Shown here one piece after another: positions 1-7,401 of a stretch of 26,716 bases of DNA. This stretch comes from Ardenticatenales bacterium (GTDB taxonomy: Bacteria > Chloroflexota > Anaerolineae > Promineifilales > UBA4811): the NCBI GenBank assembly GCA_013139935.1, contig WSZX01000230.1, positions 1 through 26,716 on the forward strand, given 5' to 3'. Position 1 is the first letter of the stretch. Each line of letters begins with the position of its first letter. The notes beneath the pieces are model-generated. The model worked only from the letters and a program-made list of their open reading frames with translations, was not told where the DNA came from and did no database searches. A program made the position numbers and the translations under genes.

Positions 1-277
1 CCATTACCTTGACAGCCGCCTGCAGCCGGTCGGGAGCGGCATAGTCCCCCTCGGCGCGGCGGAAAACCAGGGTTTTTTCCGCATCTATGTAGGCGGGTGA
101 TCCGTTTCGCTCGATGACAAAGTGGAGCCATTCTACCTTCTGCATGGCTGAACCGGCCAGCGCTGCCAACGCCTGTGGATCTGGTGTAGGTGTAGGGGTG
201 ACGGTTGGCTCGGGTGCACAGCCGACTCCGAGCAGGATCACAAACAGGATTAACGCAAACACAATTCTCTTTGGCAT
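1..277 (-). CDS. LppX/LprAFG-like lipoprotein, N-terminal part (cut by window edge)
   Basis: The reading frame starts at ATG 277 and stays open to the window edge (92 codons). A GGGAGGGAG ribosome-binding site lies just upstream of the ATG. Residues 1-20 form a lipoprotein signal: MPKR, a hydrophobic stretch, then LGVGC with the lipid-accepting Cys at residue 20. A Pro/Thr-rich linker (PTVTPTPTPDP) follows, as is usual for exported lipoproteins of Gram-positive-like and Chloroflexi cells. The mature start has a Met-x-x-Val-x-x-Leu-x-Phe pattern and charged strands that recall the LppX_LprAFG fold. That family binds lipids or glycolipids at the cell surface. The family call is tentative because most of the domain lies outside the window. 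It is transcribed away from the HTH gene at 743. Confidence 0.6.
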   Translation of the reverse strand, partial: MPKRIVFALILFVILLGVGCAPEPTVTPTPTPDPQALAALAGSAMQKVEWLHFVIERNGSPAYIDAEKTLVFRRAEGDYAAPDRLQAAVKVM

Positions 278-742
278 GACTGTCTCCCTCCCAGAGATGA
301 GCTATTGTACAGGGAATTCCGGTTGGGTGCCACTCTCTCCCCCACGCATTCCCGCTTCTTCCCTCTAGCTCTGCCGTCGAGAGGTGACAATCACGCGGCG
401 CTTCTACCCAACTGTCCGAACCCGGGCCTGAAACTCAGTCTGTAGCGGCTTTCAGAGAAAAGAGGGTCGTGAATGGCAAGACGAGAGGAGTTCCATTCGC
501 CGCAGAACCAGATTGGCCACGAAAACGGGCCAACTGCTATGGTCCCGAGTGCGACAACTTGGCTATGGTAGGGGCGCGACGCTGCCACCGCAACAGTCAC
601 CCTGGTTGCATCGCGTCCGGTTCTCTGGTAACATGGGCTACAGGGAGACTGGTTCTGCAGGTCTCGCCTGCACCCCTCTGCCCTGCAGAGTGGCAGACAT
701 GCAAAGCGCACGATCGTTGCCAGCCAGACCAAGGAGGCCACC
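278..742. other. Non-coding divergent region, 465 bp
   Basis: I see no convincing gene here; the open frames are shadows without ribosome-binding sites or domains. It separates the minus-strand lipoprotein from the plus-strand HTH gene. It holds a weak minus-strand -10 (TACAAT, complement of 304-309) and a better plus promoter at 606-634. The leader after that promoter contains short GC-rich inverted repeats around 655-705 (CTGCAGG/CCTGCA, then CTCTGC/GCAGAG). Confidence 0.6.
606..634 (+). promoter_or_regulatory. Sigma-70-type promoter for the tandem-HTH gene
   Basis: TTGCAT at 606-611 and TAACAT at 629-634 are spaced by 17 bp. The predicted transcript starts near 641, giving a leader of about 100 nt before the ATG at 743. 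Confidence 0.5.
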
Positions 743-1408
743 ATGTCATCCAAAGAGAGACTGCTGCTGCGGAACAGAATCCTGGGGGTTCTCATACGAG
801 ATGCCCGGTTGGCGGCCGGCAAGAGCCAGGGCGATTGCAGCGCCTTTCTGGGAATACCAACAGGCCGATTTTCCGACATTGAGCGCGGCGCGCGACCGAT
901 CTCTCTTCCTGAGCTCGAGGGGTTTGCCCACCTGGTTGACGTACCGGTGGAGCACTTTTTTGGTGATCGGATGCTAGAGGACGCCGGAGGGCAACAGTTG
1001 CCAATGGATGAGCTGCTCACTCTGCGCAATCGGGTAGTGGGGGCCTTGCTGCGAACAGCGCGATTGGCTTTGGGGAGGACACAGCACGAATGCGGCAGGA
1101 AACTCCGAGTGCCGGTCAGCCGGATCTCTACGTACGAGTATGGCCAGACCGCCATACCATTGACAGAATTGGAGGTGCTGGCAGAGTTCCTGCAGACACC
1201 TCTAGATACCTTCCTGGACCACGAGTACAATCCGATCCACAAGAGGATGCGCCAAACACGTGCACTCGAGCACCTGCCGGAAGATGTGCAGGCTTTTGTG
1301 GTGGATCCACTCAACACCGACTACCTGCAAACCTCCATTCGCCTGAGCAAGATGCCAGCCGAGGAGTTGCGGGGAATTGCCGAGGCCCTGCTGGAAATCA
1401 CGTACTAG
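743..1408 (+). CDS. Tandem helix-turn-helix (XRE-like) transcriptional regulator
   Basis: The 221-residue protein carries two copies of one DNA-binding module. Copy one is about residues 10-72 (LIRDARLAAGKSQGDCSAFL, then FSDIERGARPISLPEL). Copy two is about 93-155 (LLRTARLALGRTQHECGRKL, then ISTYEYGQTAIPLTEL). Each follows the XRE/Cro pattern of R-x-AR-x-x-G-x-(S/T)Q, a recognition helix, and a closing helix ending in a leucine-rich turn. An approximately 50-residue tail has no recognised domain. The start is firm: AAGGAGG at 731-737 precedes ATG 743. No membrane segment or sensor domain is seen, so the signal is unknown. It may regulate the divergent lipoprotein or the downstream TPR gene, which is inference from proximity only. 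Confidence 0.8.
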   Translation: MSSKERLLLRNRILGVLIRDARLAAGKSQGDCSAFLGIPTGRFSDIERGARPISLPELEGFAHLVDVPVEHFFGDRMLEDAGGQQLPMDELLTLRNRVVGALLRTARLALGRTQHECGRKLRVPVSRISTYEYGQTAIPLTELEVLAEFLQTPLDTFLDHEYNPIHKRMRQTRALEHLPEDVQAFVVDPLNTDYLQTSIRLSKMPAEELRGIAEALLEITY

Positions 1409-1510
1409 AGGGTGTGGACAACAGGCCCCGCCGGGGGAGGAGAGAGATGTGGGGGTGAGATTAGGGCGGCAAGCTCCCTGATCTCACTCCTACCAGTCTC
1501 CCTCTTGCGG
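1407..1510. repeat. Possible degenerate copy of the palindromic repeat family (copy A)
   Basis: It begins GAGGGTGTGGACAACAGGC at the stop codon of the HTH gene, resembling the left end of the copy at 26413 (GAGGGTGTAGAATAACAAGC). It then folds as a long imperfect stem: GTGAGAT (1455-1461) pairs with ATCTCAC (1481-1487) and the flanking purine-rich strand pairs onward. I found no matching right end, so membership is weak. It may act as a terminator without a T-run. Confidence 0.3.
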
Positions 1511-1575
1511 CGCGGACCTGCAACGGGAACGGCGTCCGATCTGGTTGGCCGCCCCCCCCCTTTTTGGGAAACCCC

Positions 1576-2118
1576 ATGACAGAAACTCGGGATGTAGGCT
1601 CGCTGGTAGAAAGAGGGTTGCGCCATTTCCGTGATGGCATGTATCCTGAAGCACTGGAGGCATACTCGGAAGCACGCAAGGCGTTCCTTGCCGGCGGCGA
1701 CCTGCTCAACGCGGCCGAAATGCTGAATAACATCGGTGTAATTCACCGGATTGAGCGCCGAAAGGCAGCGGCGCTGGCCGCATTGCAGGAAGCTCACGAC
1801 AGCTTTAAGGAACTGGGAGACCTGAGCAGGGCAGCCCAGGCGCTGGGGAACATAGGCAGTGTGTACGCCGGAGTTCGAGAACGAGAAACTGCCATCCACC
1901 ACTACGGCCGAGCAGCCGAGATCTTTGCCGAGCTGGGAGACGGAAACCGGCAAGGAGAGGTTCTGATGGCACTGGGAAGCGTACAGATGAAGCAGAGGCG
2001 GTGGCATCAAGCGGTGGCTGCCTACCACGCCGGGCTTTGTGCCCTGGAGACACGATCTCTGTTTCAGAGGCTCCTGCTCTGGCTGTTGAGCATTGCCCGC
2101 GAAAGGATAAGCCTATAG
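1576..2118 (+). CDS. TPR-repeat protein
   Basis: The 180-residue protein is built of about four tetratricopeptide repeats (residues roughly 8-165). Helix pairs carry the usual A/G spacing, for example ALEAYSEARKAFLAGGDLLN, NNIGVIHRIERRKAAALAAL, GNIGSVYAGVRERETAIHHY and ALGSVQMKQRRWHQAVAAYH. TPR arrays bind partner proteins, and no enzymatic domain is present. The C-terminus (LFQRLLLWLLSIARERISL) is an amphipathic, hydrophobic helix that could touch a membrane. I chose ATG 1576, although TTG 1564 is in frame. Neither has a clear Shine-Dalgarno sequence. The stretch before it is unusual: nine C (1552-1560), then five T, GGG, AAA and CCCC. The gene ends two bases before the T-run side of the terminator of the convergent EF-G-like gene. 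Confidence 0.75.
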   Translation: MTETRDVGSLVERGLRHFRDGMYPEALEAYSEARKAFLAGGDLLNAAEMLNNIGVIHRIERRKAAALAALQEAHDSFKELGDLSRAAQALGNIGSVYAGVRERETAIHHYGRAAEIFAELGDGNRQGEVLMALGSVQMKQRRWHQAVAAYHAGLCALETRSLFQRLLLWLLSIARERISL

Positions 2119-2119
2119 G

Positions 2120-2151
2120 AAAAAAGGCCTGCCCCAGTGTGCGCAGGCCTT
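2120..2151 (-). terminator. Intrinsic terminator of the EF-G-like gene
   Basis: AAGGCCTG (2124-2131) pairs with CAGGCCTT (2144-2151). Read on the minus strand, the stem is followed by six T (complement of 2120-2125). It lies 38 bp after the stop codon of the EF-G-like gene. The stem could also serve the convergent TPR gene, but there is no T-run on that side. Confidence 0.8.
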
Positions 2152-2188
2152 CTCGAAAGAAGCCGGCTGATCGGCGGATGCGGACAGG

Positions 2189-4252
2189 TCAGGCTTCTTC
2201 CTTCTCGCGTTTGATCCTATCAACGATTTCCTTCTGGACGTGCGCGGGCACCGTTTCATAGTGAGAGAATTCGAGGGTATAGTAACCCCGCCCGCCGGTA
2301 AACGACCGTAGGTCATTGGCGTAGCGCAGGATCTCTGCCAATGGTACCTGTGCCCGGATTACGCCCTTGGTTCCCTCCTGGTCCATCCCTTGGACGCGTG
2401 CCCGGCGAGTGTTCAGATCTCCGATCGTGTCACCCATGTTTTCTATAGGGACCACAACACTGATGTCGTATACTGGCTCCAGCAGCACAGCGCCCGCTCC
2501 CTGAACACACAGCTTGAAAACCTCCCGGCCGGCGATCTGAAAGGCGATATCCTTCGAGTCCACCGGGTGCTCCTTGCCGTCATAGACAGCGGCCAGCACG
2601 TCTACTACTGGATAACCAGCAATGACTCCCTGTGCCATCACCTGCTTGATCCCCTTTTGAATGGAGGGGATATACGATTGGGAGATCCGGCCGCCAACGA
2701 CCTCATTAACGTACTCGAACCCCTCGCCGCGTTTCAACGGTTCCACCCGCAAGTGGACCTCGGCAAACTGACCAGATCCACCGGTCTGCTTCTTGTGGCG
2801 ATATCGGGTTGCGCACGTCTTGGTGATCGTCTCCTGATAAGGCACCTTGGGAACGGCCGTGTCCAGTTGGGTTCCGAACCGCGTCTCTGCCCGCTTGATA
2901 GCCACCACCAGATGTACCTCACCCATTCCCGAAAGGATTGTCTCCTTTGTGATCGGGTCCATCCGCCAGTTCAGAGTCAAGTCCTCGTTCGAGAGGCGAC
3001 TGAGTGAGCTCGCCATTTTGGCCTGGTCAGCTTGGGTCCGCGGGTGAACAGAGACCTCATAAACGGCAGTCGGATAGCTCGCCAGCTTCATGGTGATGGG
3101 ATGCCCTCGATCACACAGTGTGTCCGCCGTTTCAGTGTTTCCCAGCTTGACCGCGCAGCCAATATCGCCGGCAGCCAGCCGGGGGACAGGCAAGGCTTCC
3201 TTACCGCGCATGACGCACAATTGCCCGATTCGCTCTTCTTGCCGCTTGTTGGAATTCTGCACACGGGTGTCAGACTCGATGGACCCAGAAAAGATCCGAA
3301 AAAAGGATCTCTTGCCGTATTGGTCCGTGAAGGTCTTGAAGACCAGGGCCGCCAACGGCGCGCTGCTGTCGACTGGCAGCGTTTCGATCTCTTTGACCCC
3401 CTCGCCTTCATCGCTTCCAGCATCGGCCGGAGAGGGAAACAGATCAATGACCGTTTCCATGAGAGGCACCACGCCCACGTTGGCAGTACCTGAGACAAAG
3501 TACACCGGGACGAGCGATTCTGCTCTCATGGCCGCCTGGAGGCCAAATCTGATCTCGTCCTCGGTGAGCTCCTCATCCTCAAAGTACTTCATGATCAGAC
3601 CATCGTCCCCCTCTGCCGCTGCCTCGACCAGCTTCTCGCGCCACTCTGCCGCCTCATCAACCAGATCGGCCGGCGCATCGCCAGCTTCCCCCTTTGCCCC
3701 GATGCGCGCCTTCATGGAGATGAGATCCAGCACCCCCTCAAAACCCTGCTCTTTGCCGATTGGAAGCACAAGGGGAACAAAGGTGGCATCAAAGGCGTCG
3801 TTCAACGCCTTTAGTGCGACCTGATAATCGGCGTTATCACGATCCATCTTGCTGACGACAACCATCCGAGGCAGCTCCCGCTCGTCAGCGTATCCCCAAA
3901 CTAGTTCGGTGCCCACCTCTACGCCGGCAACAGCATCGATCAGAACCAGCGCCCCTTCTACCACCCGCAGGGCATTCTTGACATCGCCCGCGAAATCGAG
4001 ATAGCCAGGGGTATCCAGCAGATTGAGCTTGTGTCCTTTCCACTCGCAAGGGATCAGGCTGGTGTTCAATGACATCGTGCGACGAATCTCCTCATCATCA
4101 AAGTCAGAGACTGTGCTGCCATCCTCAATCTTCCCCATCCGCGTGATAACACCCGTATCGTGCAGCATTGCCTCGGTCAAGGATGTCTTTCCCGCCCCTC
4201 CGTGGCCAATCAAGGCAATATTGCGGATTTGCTCGGTCTTGTATTCGTTCAT
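2189..4252 (-). CDS. EF-G-like translational GTPase (EF-G-2 type)
   Basis: This 687-residue protein has the full five-domain EF-G architecture. Visible motifs are the P-loop GHGGAGKT (residues 16-23), G3 DTPGYLDF (80-87) and G4 SKMD (134-137). Domain II is around 310-400, and domains III-V end in a glycine-rich RSFTGGRGYYTLEFSHYE segment. The switch-I segment reads RRTMSLNTS instead of the canonical RGITI-type sequence, and G4 starts with Ser instead of Asn. These deviations match the EF-G-2/FusA2 paralogue class (as in Thermus EF-G-2) more than the main translocase. Its role is therefore probably ribosome-associated GTPase activity, with the exact step unknown. ATG 4252 was chosen over an upstream in-frame start at 4282 because the protein there begins like the family and GGGAG lies 13 bp upstream. 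It is monocistronic, with its own promoter and terminator. Confidence 0.9.
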   Translation of the reverse strand: MNEYKTEQIRNIALIGHGGAGKTSLTEAMLHDTGVITRMGKIEDGSTVSDFDDEEIRRTMSLNTSLIPCEWKGHKLNLLDTPGYLDFAGDVKNALRVVEGALVLIDAVAGVEVGTELVWGYADERELPRMVVVSKMDRDNADYQVALKALNDAFDATFVPLVLPIGKEQGFEGVLDLISMKARIGAKGEAGDAPADLVDEAAEWREKLVEAAAEGDDGLIMKYFEDEELTEDEIRFGLQAAMRAESLVPVYFVSGTANVGVVPLMETVIDLFPSPADAGSDEGEGVKEIETLPVDSSAPLAALVFKTFTDQYGKRSFFRIFSGSIESDTRVQNSNKRQEERIGQLCVMRGKEALPVPRLAAGDIGCAVKLGNTETADTLCDRGHPITMKLASYPTAVYEVSVHPRTQADQAKMASSLSRLSNEDLTLNWRMDPITKETILSGMGEVHLVVAIKRAETRFGTQLDTAVPKVPYQETITKTCATRYRHKKQTGGSGQFAEVHLRVEPLKRGEGFEYVNEVVGGRISQSYIPSIQKGIKQVMAQGVIAGYPVVDVLAAVYDGKEHPVDSKDIAFQIAGREVFKLCVQGAGAVLLEPVYDISVVVPIENMGDTIGDLNTRRARVQGMDQEGTKGVIRAQVPLAEILRYANDLRSFTGGRGYYTLEFSHYETVPAHVQKEIVDRIKREKEEA

Positions 4253-4297
4253 GTTGCTGCAACTCCCGGCTCTTTCCGGCACTTGGCTGTCACATAC

Positions 4298-4328
4298 AAA
4301 AAGGGAGCGACAACCCGTGGGCGCTCCC
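4298..4328 (-). terminator. Terminator-like hairpin in the leader of the EF-G-like gene (possible attenuator)
   Basis: On the minus strand GGGAGCG (complement of 4322-4328) pairs with CGCTCCC (complement of 4303-4309), followed directly by five T (complement of 4298-4302). It lies downstream of the gene's promoter and 45 bp before its start codon. A terminator in this position would abort the transcript unless bypassed. Confidence 0.6.
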
Positions 4329-4369
4329 CGCTCAAGCCTCCACTCGCGTTCGACTACTGAGCGATTGCT

Positions 4370-4398
4370 ATTCTAGACCAAAGGGGAAAAGTTGTCAA
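4370..4398 (-). promoter_or_regulatory. Strong sigma-70-type promoter of the EF-G-like gene
   Basis: A perfect -35 TTGACA (complement of 4393-4398) and -10 TAGAAT (complement of 4370-4375) are spaced by 17 bp. The transcript should start near 4363. The -35 box is only 6 bp from the palindromic repeat at 4405. Confidence 0.8.
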
Positions 4399-4404
4399 CG
4401 ATAC

Positions 4405-4566
4405 TCGAGAGGGTGTAGAGAAACATACGACGCGCCGTCCCCTCTGCAGTCCCGCTGCTGCAGAAAGAAAGCTGGCAGGGGTGGCGAAGGGGGCGCTTTG
4501 CGCCCCCTTCGTCACCCCTGCCTCTCGCTCCCGTCGCGGAAGACCCTTTATCAACACCCTCCTCGA
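4405..4566. repeat. Palindromic interspersed repeat, copy B (162 bp, fully inverted)
   Basis: The left end TCGAGAGGGTGTAGA and the right end TCAACACCCTCCTCGA are inverted copies of each other. The centre is an almost perfect hairpin: GGCAGGGGTG (from 4474) pairs with CACCCCTGCC (4513-4522), with GCGAAGGGGGCGC against GCGCCCCCTTCG inside. The left half (CCCCTCTGCAGT...GCTGCTGCAG) is shared with the copies near 21465, 23610 and 26413. There is no transposase. In this position it can end transcription of the upstream DUF4870 gene. Confidence 0.75.
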
Positions 4567-4653
4567 CAGCGCCACAGTGATCTCCCGGCCGAGCCCCGCG
4601 CCTAGACCGGGAAACCCTCGGAAACGGTCCGAATCCTCAGTCGCAGAGAAGCG

Positions 4654-5157
4654 CTACCGAATTCCGCTCTGCCGCGGAAACCAGGACGGCTCCATTTCCA
4701 GCAGCCACTCACCTATCCAGCGGTAGTGAATGTCCCCCCCACGGCCTGTGTCCACGGCTGCAAACAGCGCATAGCCCAACAGGGTCAATGGAAACAACAG
4801 AGCAAAGAGGGCAAGCACCAGGGTGACGAGCACGGCCAGGGGAATCAGCAGAACCCCAACCAGGACGATGGCTAACAGTCCGGTCACCGCCCAGGCGATC
4901 ACCGTCCCGATGATAAGGATGGTCAGACCGGTGGCGTAGATGATCAGACCGGCGAGCTGCAACGTGACTGCCTGCAATGCATGAAATGCCACATACCGGG
5001 ACTTGGCGCGGAAAGCAACATAGATTGCCACCGGGATCAGAGCCAACGGGATGCTACCGACCCCACCGGTTAGAAACCCCACCAGGACCGTGAGTAAGGT
5101 ACTAGCGTGGGCCAGCGCCGCCCAATTGCGCTCATAATCAGTTACAGATCGGTTCAT
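4654..5157 (-). CDS. Tic20/DUF4870-like small membrane protein
   Basis: The 167-residue protein has a short N-terminal NWAALAHAS segment, a hairpin of two helices, a cytosolic patch RAKSRYVAFHALQAVTLQL, and three further hydrophobic segments (about residues 65-135). The pattern NW-x-A-x-x-x-H-x-S plus the (F/Y)HA-x-QA motif is typical of DUF4870 proteins, which have a Tic20-like fold and unknown function. The start was set at ATG 5157 because AAGGAG lies 9 bp before it; an in-frame extension to 5412 has no membrane or domain signal. The tail EMEPSWFPRQSGIR is soluble. The gene stands alone on the minus strand. Confidence 0.75.
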   Translation of the reverse strand: MNRSVTDYERNWAALAHASTLLTVLVGFLTGGVGSIPLALIPVAIYVAFRAKSRYVAFHALQAVTLQLAGLIIYATGLTILIIGTVIAWAVTGLLAIVLVGVLLIPLAVLVTLVLALFALLFPLTLLGYALFAAVDTGRGGDIHYRWIGEWLLEMEPSWFPRQSGIR

Positions 5158-5517
5158 TCTGGCCACTCCTTGACCTGCACCTGGCTCCACGTGGCGCTCA
5201 CATGGCACGATGGGTAGCGCCAGATACTCGTCTCCATTATCACTATCCCCCACTACGCGGCCGGCCAACCAGAGTTGCAGTTGAGCTTCAGACGCGGGCT
5301 CGGAAACCGCCAATCCACGTGGCCAAGACCTGCGATTGCGGGGGGGGCATCGGGATCGCTTCGCCATGTACTTGCCCACCGTTTGTCTCCAGCGGCCAGC
5401 AAGGGAGCGCATATAGGTGTGTATTTCCGAACGTGGATCCGAACCTCAGTTGCTGCGATTGTTCAACCATCCGCGATTCGGCTATAATTGCGTAGGACTC
5501 TGACTAGAGCGAGTGTG
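5158..5517. other. Divergent intergenic region, 360 bp
   Basis: It lies between the minus-strand DUF4870 gene and the plus-strand membrane-protein operon. The right part carries the operon promoter (5459-5488). I saw no convincing gene or repeat in the rest; a run of eight G sits at 5340-5347. Confidence 0.5.
5459..5488 (+). promoter_or_regulatory. Promoter of the membrane protein / glycosyltransferase / scpA operon
   Basis: The -10 is a perfect TATAAT (5483-5488). The -35 is TTGTTC (5459-5464) with an 18-bp spacer. The predicted start near 5495 is 23 bp before the first ATG. Confidence 0.65.
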
Positions 5518-5715
5518 ATGGTTACCAAACGGCACCTCGGACTGTTTCTGCTGACAGTGGGGCTGACAGCGATCATTGCCATCCTGATATCCGACATGAT
5601 GGGCGCGGGGAGGCACTACGGCATCGGCCCGGTACAACAATTGGCGTTGACGGCCGCTGCTCTCATCGCTATCCTCGGCATCAGTTTGATTCCCTTTGGG
5701 GCTCGTCCGGCCTGA
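5518..5715 (+). CDS. Small two-helix membrane protein
   Basis: The 65-residue protein has a basic N-terminus (MVTKRHLG), a first membrane helix (about residues 8-26), a short loop GAGRHYGIG, and a second helix (about 41-59). I do not recognise a family. The start was set at ATG 5518, since an in-frame upstream start at 5488 overlaps the -10 box. It ends 3 bp before the GTG of the glycosyltransferase gene. The two are almost certainly co-transcribed and probably translationally coupled, which suggests an accessory subunit or a leader protein for that membrane enzyme. Confidence 0.6.
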   Translation: MVTKRHLGLFLLTVGLTAIIAILISDMMGAGRHYGIGPVQQLALTAAALIAILGISLIPFGARPA

Positions 5716-5718
5716 ATC

Positions 5719-7278
5719 GTGACCCTGGCATCTGCTGTGCGCGCACACAGACTCTTCTGCATCCTCCTGATCCTGCTGGCGTTGACGGTCTTTCTGGGTT
5801 ACCTGGTGATCTATTCCAGCTATGCGTTGGCGCTTTTCCGCTTCCCATTTGATTATGACCAGGGAGAGGGTTTTGAGTTAATGGACAGCCTGCTGTTCAG
5901 CCGTGGGCAATGGCCGTACCGCGACAACAGCAGCTACCCGTTCTATTCATCTAATTACCCTCCTCTATTCCATCTCCTGATCGTACCTCTGATATGGTTG
6001 GTCGGGCCTCAGTACTGGGTCGGCCGGCTGGTCTCCTTTCTCGCCACACTCATCACTGCTGGCACAATCGGGTGGGTCATCCACAAACGCATTGGTCGTC
6101 CCTGGCTGGCTGCTTTGGGTGGGCTCGCCTTCCTGGCTTCCAACTATGTCTATCACGTGGGTCCGCTGTTCCGGCTGCACATGACGATGGTGATGTTTGA
6201 AACAGTTGCGATTGTGACGATTGGCCAAGCGGTGGCCAATCTCCCTGCCGCGAACAGAGGAGGCGCTGAACAGAAGCGAGACCGTGGTGCACAGGATTCG
6301 CGAGTCTCCTATTGGCGAGACAGCTTGCGACTGCTACCGGGATTGGCTCTGCTGCTGGCGGCCGGCTTTACCAAACAGACGGCCATCGTCACCTGCGCGG
6401 CCGCTTTTGCCTTCCTCTTTCTCCGCGGACCCAGGAGGGCTATACAACTGGCGGTCCTATTCGCGGCCGTCGCCATCGGCCTCTTTGGAGCGATCAACCT
6501 GGCTACTGGCGGACAATGGTGGCTCAACACCATCGTCGCCAATGCCAACCCCTGGCTCCTGGAGCAGGCGATCGGTCTCTACCGCCAATGGTTCCGCTTG
6601 CACACAGTATTGACACTGCTGGCGGCCGGCCTGGTGATCTACGAGTTGTACTGGCAACGACTTTCCATCTTTGCCGTCTGGTTCATCTTTTCGGTCGCCG
6701 GCAGCGCCATGGCAGGCAAATGGGGAGCCGGCGAATCGTATTTTACCACCGCCATCGCCGCCTCATGCATCTTGAGCGGACTGGGAGCTGGGAAACTGCT
6801 CAATTGGACGGAACGGCGGTTCCCGAAAGGGTATGCCGTGCTGATGCCGGCCATCCCCATCCTCTTCTTGCTGCAGGCCCAGTTGGTGTTTCACCTACCC
6901 ACCCATACTTCACTGGGCCAGGCCATAGCCGGACTGGCTGGACGCCCGATCGAGGTCATGATCGCGCCACAGACATCCTGCTCCAGTCCCCAACCGCCAC
7001 GCCCAGTTCCCTACGTGGACACCGCCGGGCAGACCTTGCTGGGACGGCCTCCGACGCCCGCCGACATAGCGGCTGGACAGCGGATCGCCGCCTACATTCA
7101 AGATGCAGACGGACCGCCCCTGAGCGAAGAGGCCGGCTTTTCCTTCTTTGCTGGCGCCGACGTGGTGACCAACCCGACCCAGTTGCGCAATCTATTCCTG
7201 AACGATGAACTGCAAATGGACGAGTTGCTTGCCATGATAAACGACCAAGCATTTGGGGTCATCATCTTTCGCGCATAG
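5719..7278 (+). CDS. GT-C fold membrane glycosyltransferase (GT39/ArnT-like), interrupted by an in-frame TAG
   Basis: The 519-residue polytopic protein has an N-terminal helix, then the acidic first-loop motif FDYDQGEG (residues 44-51; D45/D47 are candidate catalytic acids). SRGQWPYRDN and YPFYSSNYPP follow, then about nine more hydrophobic segments to residue 396, and a soluble C-terminal domain. GT-C enzymes of this type move a sugar from a polyprenyl-phosphate donor to a lipid or protein on the outer face of the membrane; donor and acceptor are unknown. The start is GTG 5719 with no evident Shine-Dalgarno sequence, 3 bp after the previous stop. The frame stops at TAG 7276-7278, but the same frame continues for 39 more protein-like codons to TGA 7396-7398, 3 bp before the next gene. 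The protein is therefore probably truncated. Confidence 0.8.
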   Translation: MTLASAVRAHRLFCILLILLALTVFLGYLVIYSSYALALFRFPFDYDQGEGFELMDSLLFSRGQWPYRDNSSYPFYSSNYPPLFHLLIVPLIWLVGPQYWVGRLVSFLATLITAGTIGWVIHKRIGRPWLAALGGLAFLASNYVYHVGPLFRLHMTMVMFETVAIVTIGQAVANLPAANRGGAEQKRDRGAQDSRVSYWRDSLRLLPGLALLLAAGFTKQTAIVTCAAAFAFLFLRGPRRAIQLAVLFAAVAIGLFGAINLATGGQWWLNTIVANANPWLLEQAIGLYRQWFRLHTVLTLLAAGLVIYELYWQRLSIFAVWFIFSVAGSAMAGKWGAGESYFTTAIAASCILSGLGAGKLLNWTERRFPKGYAVLMPAIPILFLLQAQLVFHLPTHTSLGQAIAGLAGRPIEVMIAPQTSCSSPQPPRPVPYVDTAGQTLLGRPPTPADIAAGQRIAAYIQDADGPPLSEEAGFSFFAGADVVTNPTQLRNLFLNDELQMDELLAMINDQAFGVIIFRA

Positions 7279-7398
7279 TTCTACCCTGACCCTGTACTCC
7301 AGGCGATCGGCCAGCAATACGAGACGGTAGACACCATTGAGATGAACAACTTTGTCTATTGCGTGCTCAAACCCCGGACTGGATGGAAAGAAGGTTGA
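7279..7398 (+). pseudogene. Detached C-terminal tail of the glycosyltransferase gene after an in-frame TAG
   Basis: Directly after TAG 7276-7278 the same frame encodes 39 residues starting FYPDPVLQAIGQQYETVDTI and ending VYCVLKPRTGWKEG, then TGA. The phrase RA-x-FYPDPVL joins smoothly if the TAG was a CAG (Gln). The next gene starts 3 bp after this second stop, as expected for the original operon spacing. TAG ends other genes here (for example infB), so general recoding is unlikely. Confidence 0.65.
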
Positions 7399-7401
7399 CT
7401 G

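Larger units (their letters stand above)
4253..4653. other. Intergenic region of 401 bp: leader, promoter and palindromic repeat
   Basis: No gene is seen. From right to left it holds 87 bp without recognisable content (4567-4653), the large palindromic repeat (4405-4566), the promoter of the EF-G-like gene (4370-4398) and a roughly 110-nt leader with a terminator-like hairpin. Confidence 0.7.

Noticed and set aside
391..1317. Long minus-strand open frame (308 codons) over the HTH gene
   Set aside because: It is Ser/Arg/Cys-rich, has no ribosome-binding site or domain, and lies antisense to the well-supported tandem-HTH gene.
2390..3824. Several plus-strand open frames inside the EF-G-like gene
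   Set aside because: They are antisense shadows of a clearly conserved GTPase and show no recognisable motifs.
4405..4566. CRISPR-type or tRNA-type interpretation of the palindromic repeats
   Set aside because: There are no regular spacers and no cloverleaf or anticodon arm. The copies are scattered singly and are full inverted repeats.
4654..5412. Longer 252-codon form of the DUF4870 protein
   Set aside because: The extra 85 N-terminal residues have no family similarity, whereas ATG 5157 has AAGGAG at the right distance and the family's normal N-terminus.
7276..7278. TAG as a sense codon (recoded genetic code)
   Set aside because: TAG is used as the normal stop for other genes in the window (HTH gene, infB, truB, TPR gene), so general recoding is unlikely.
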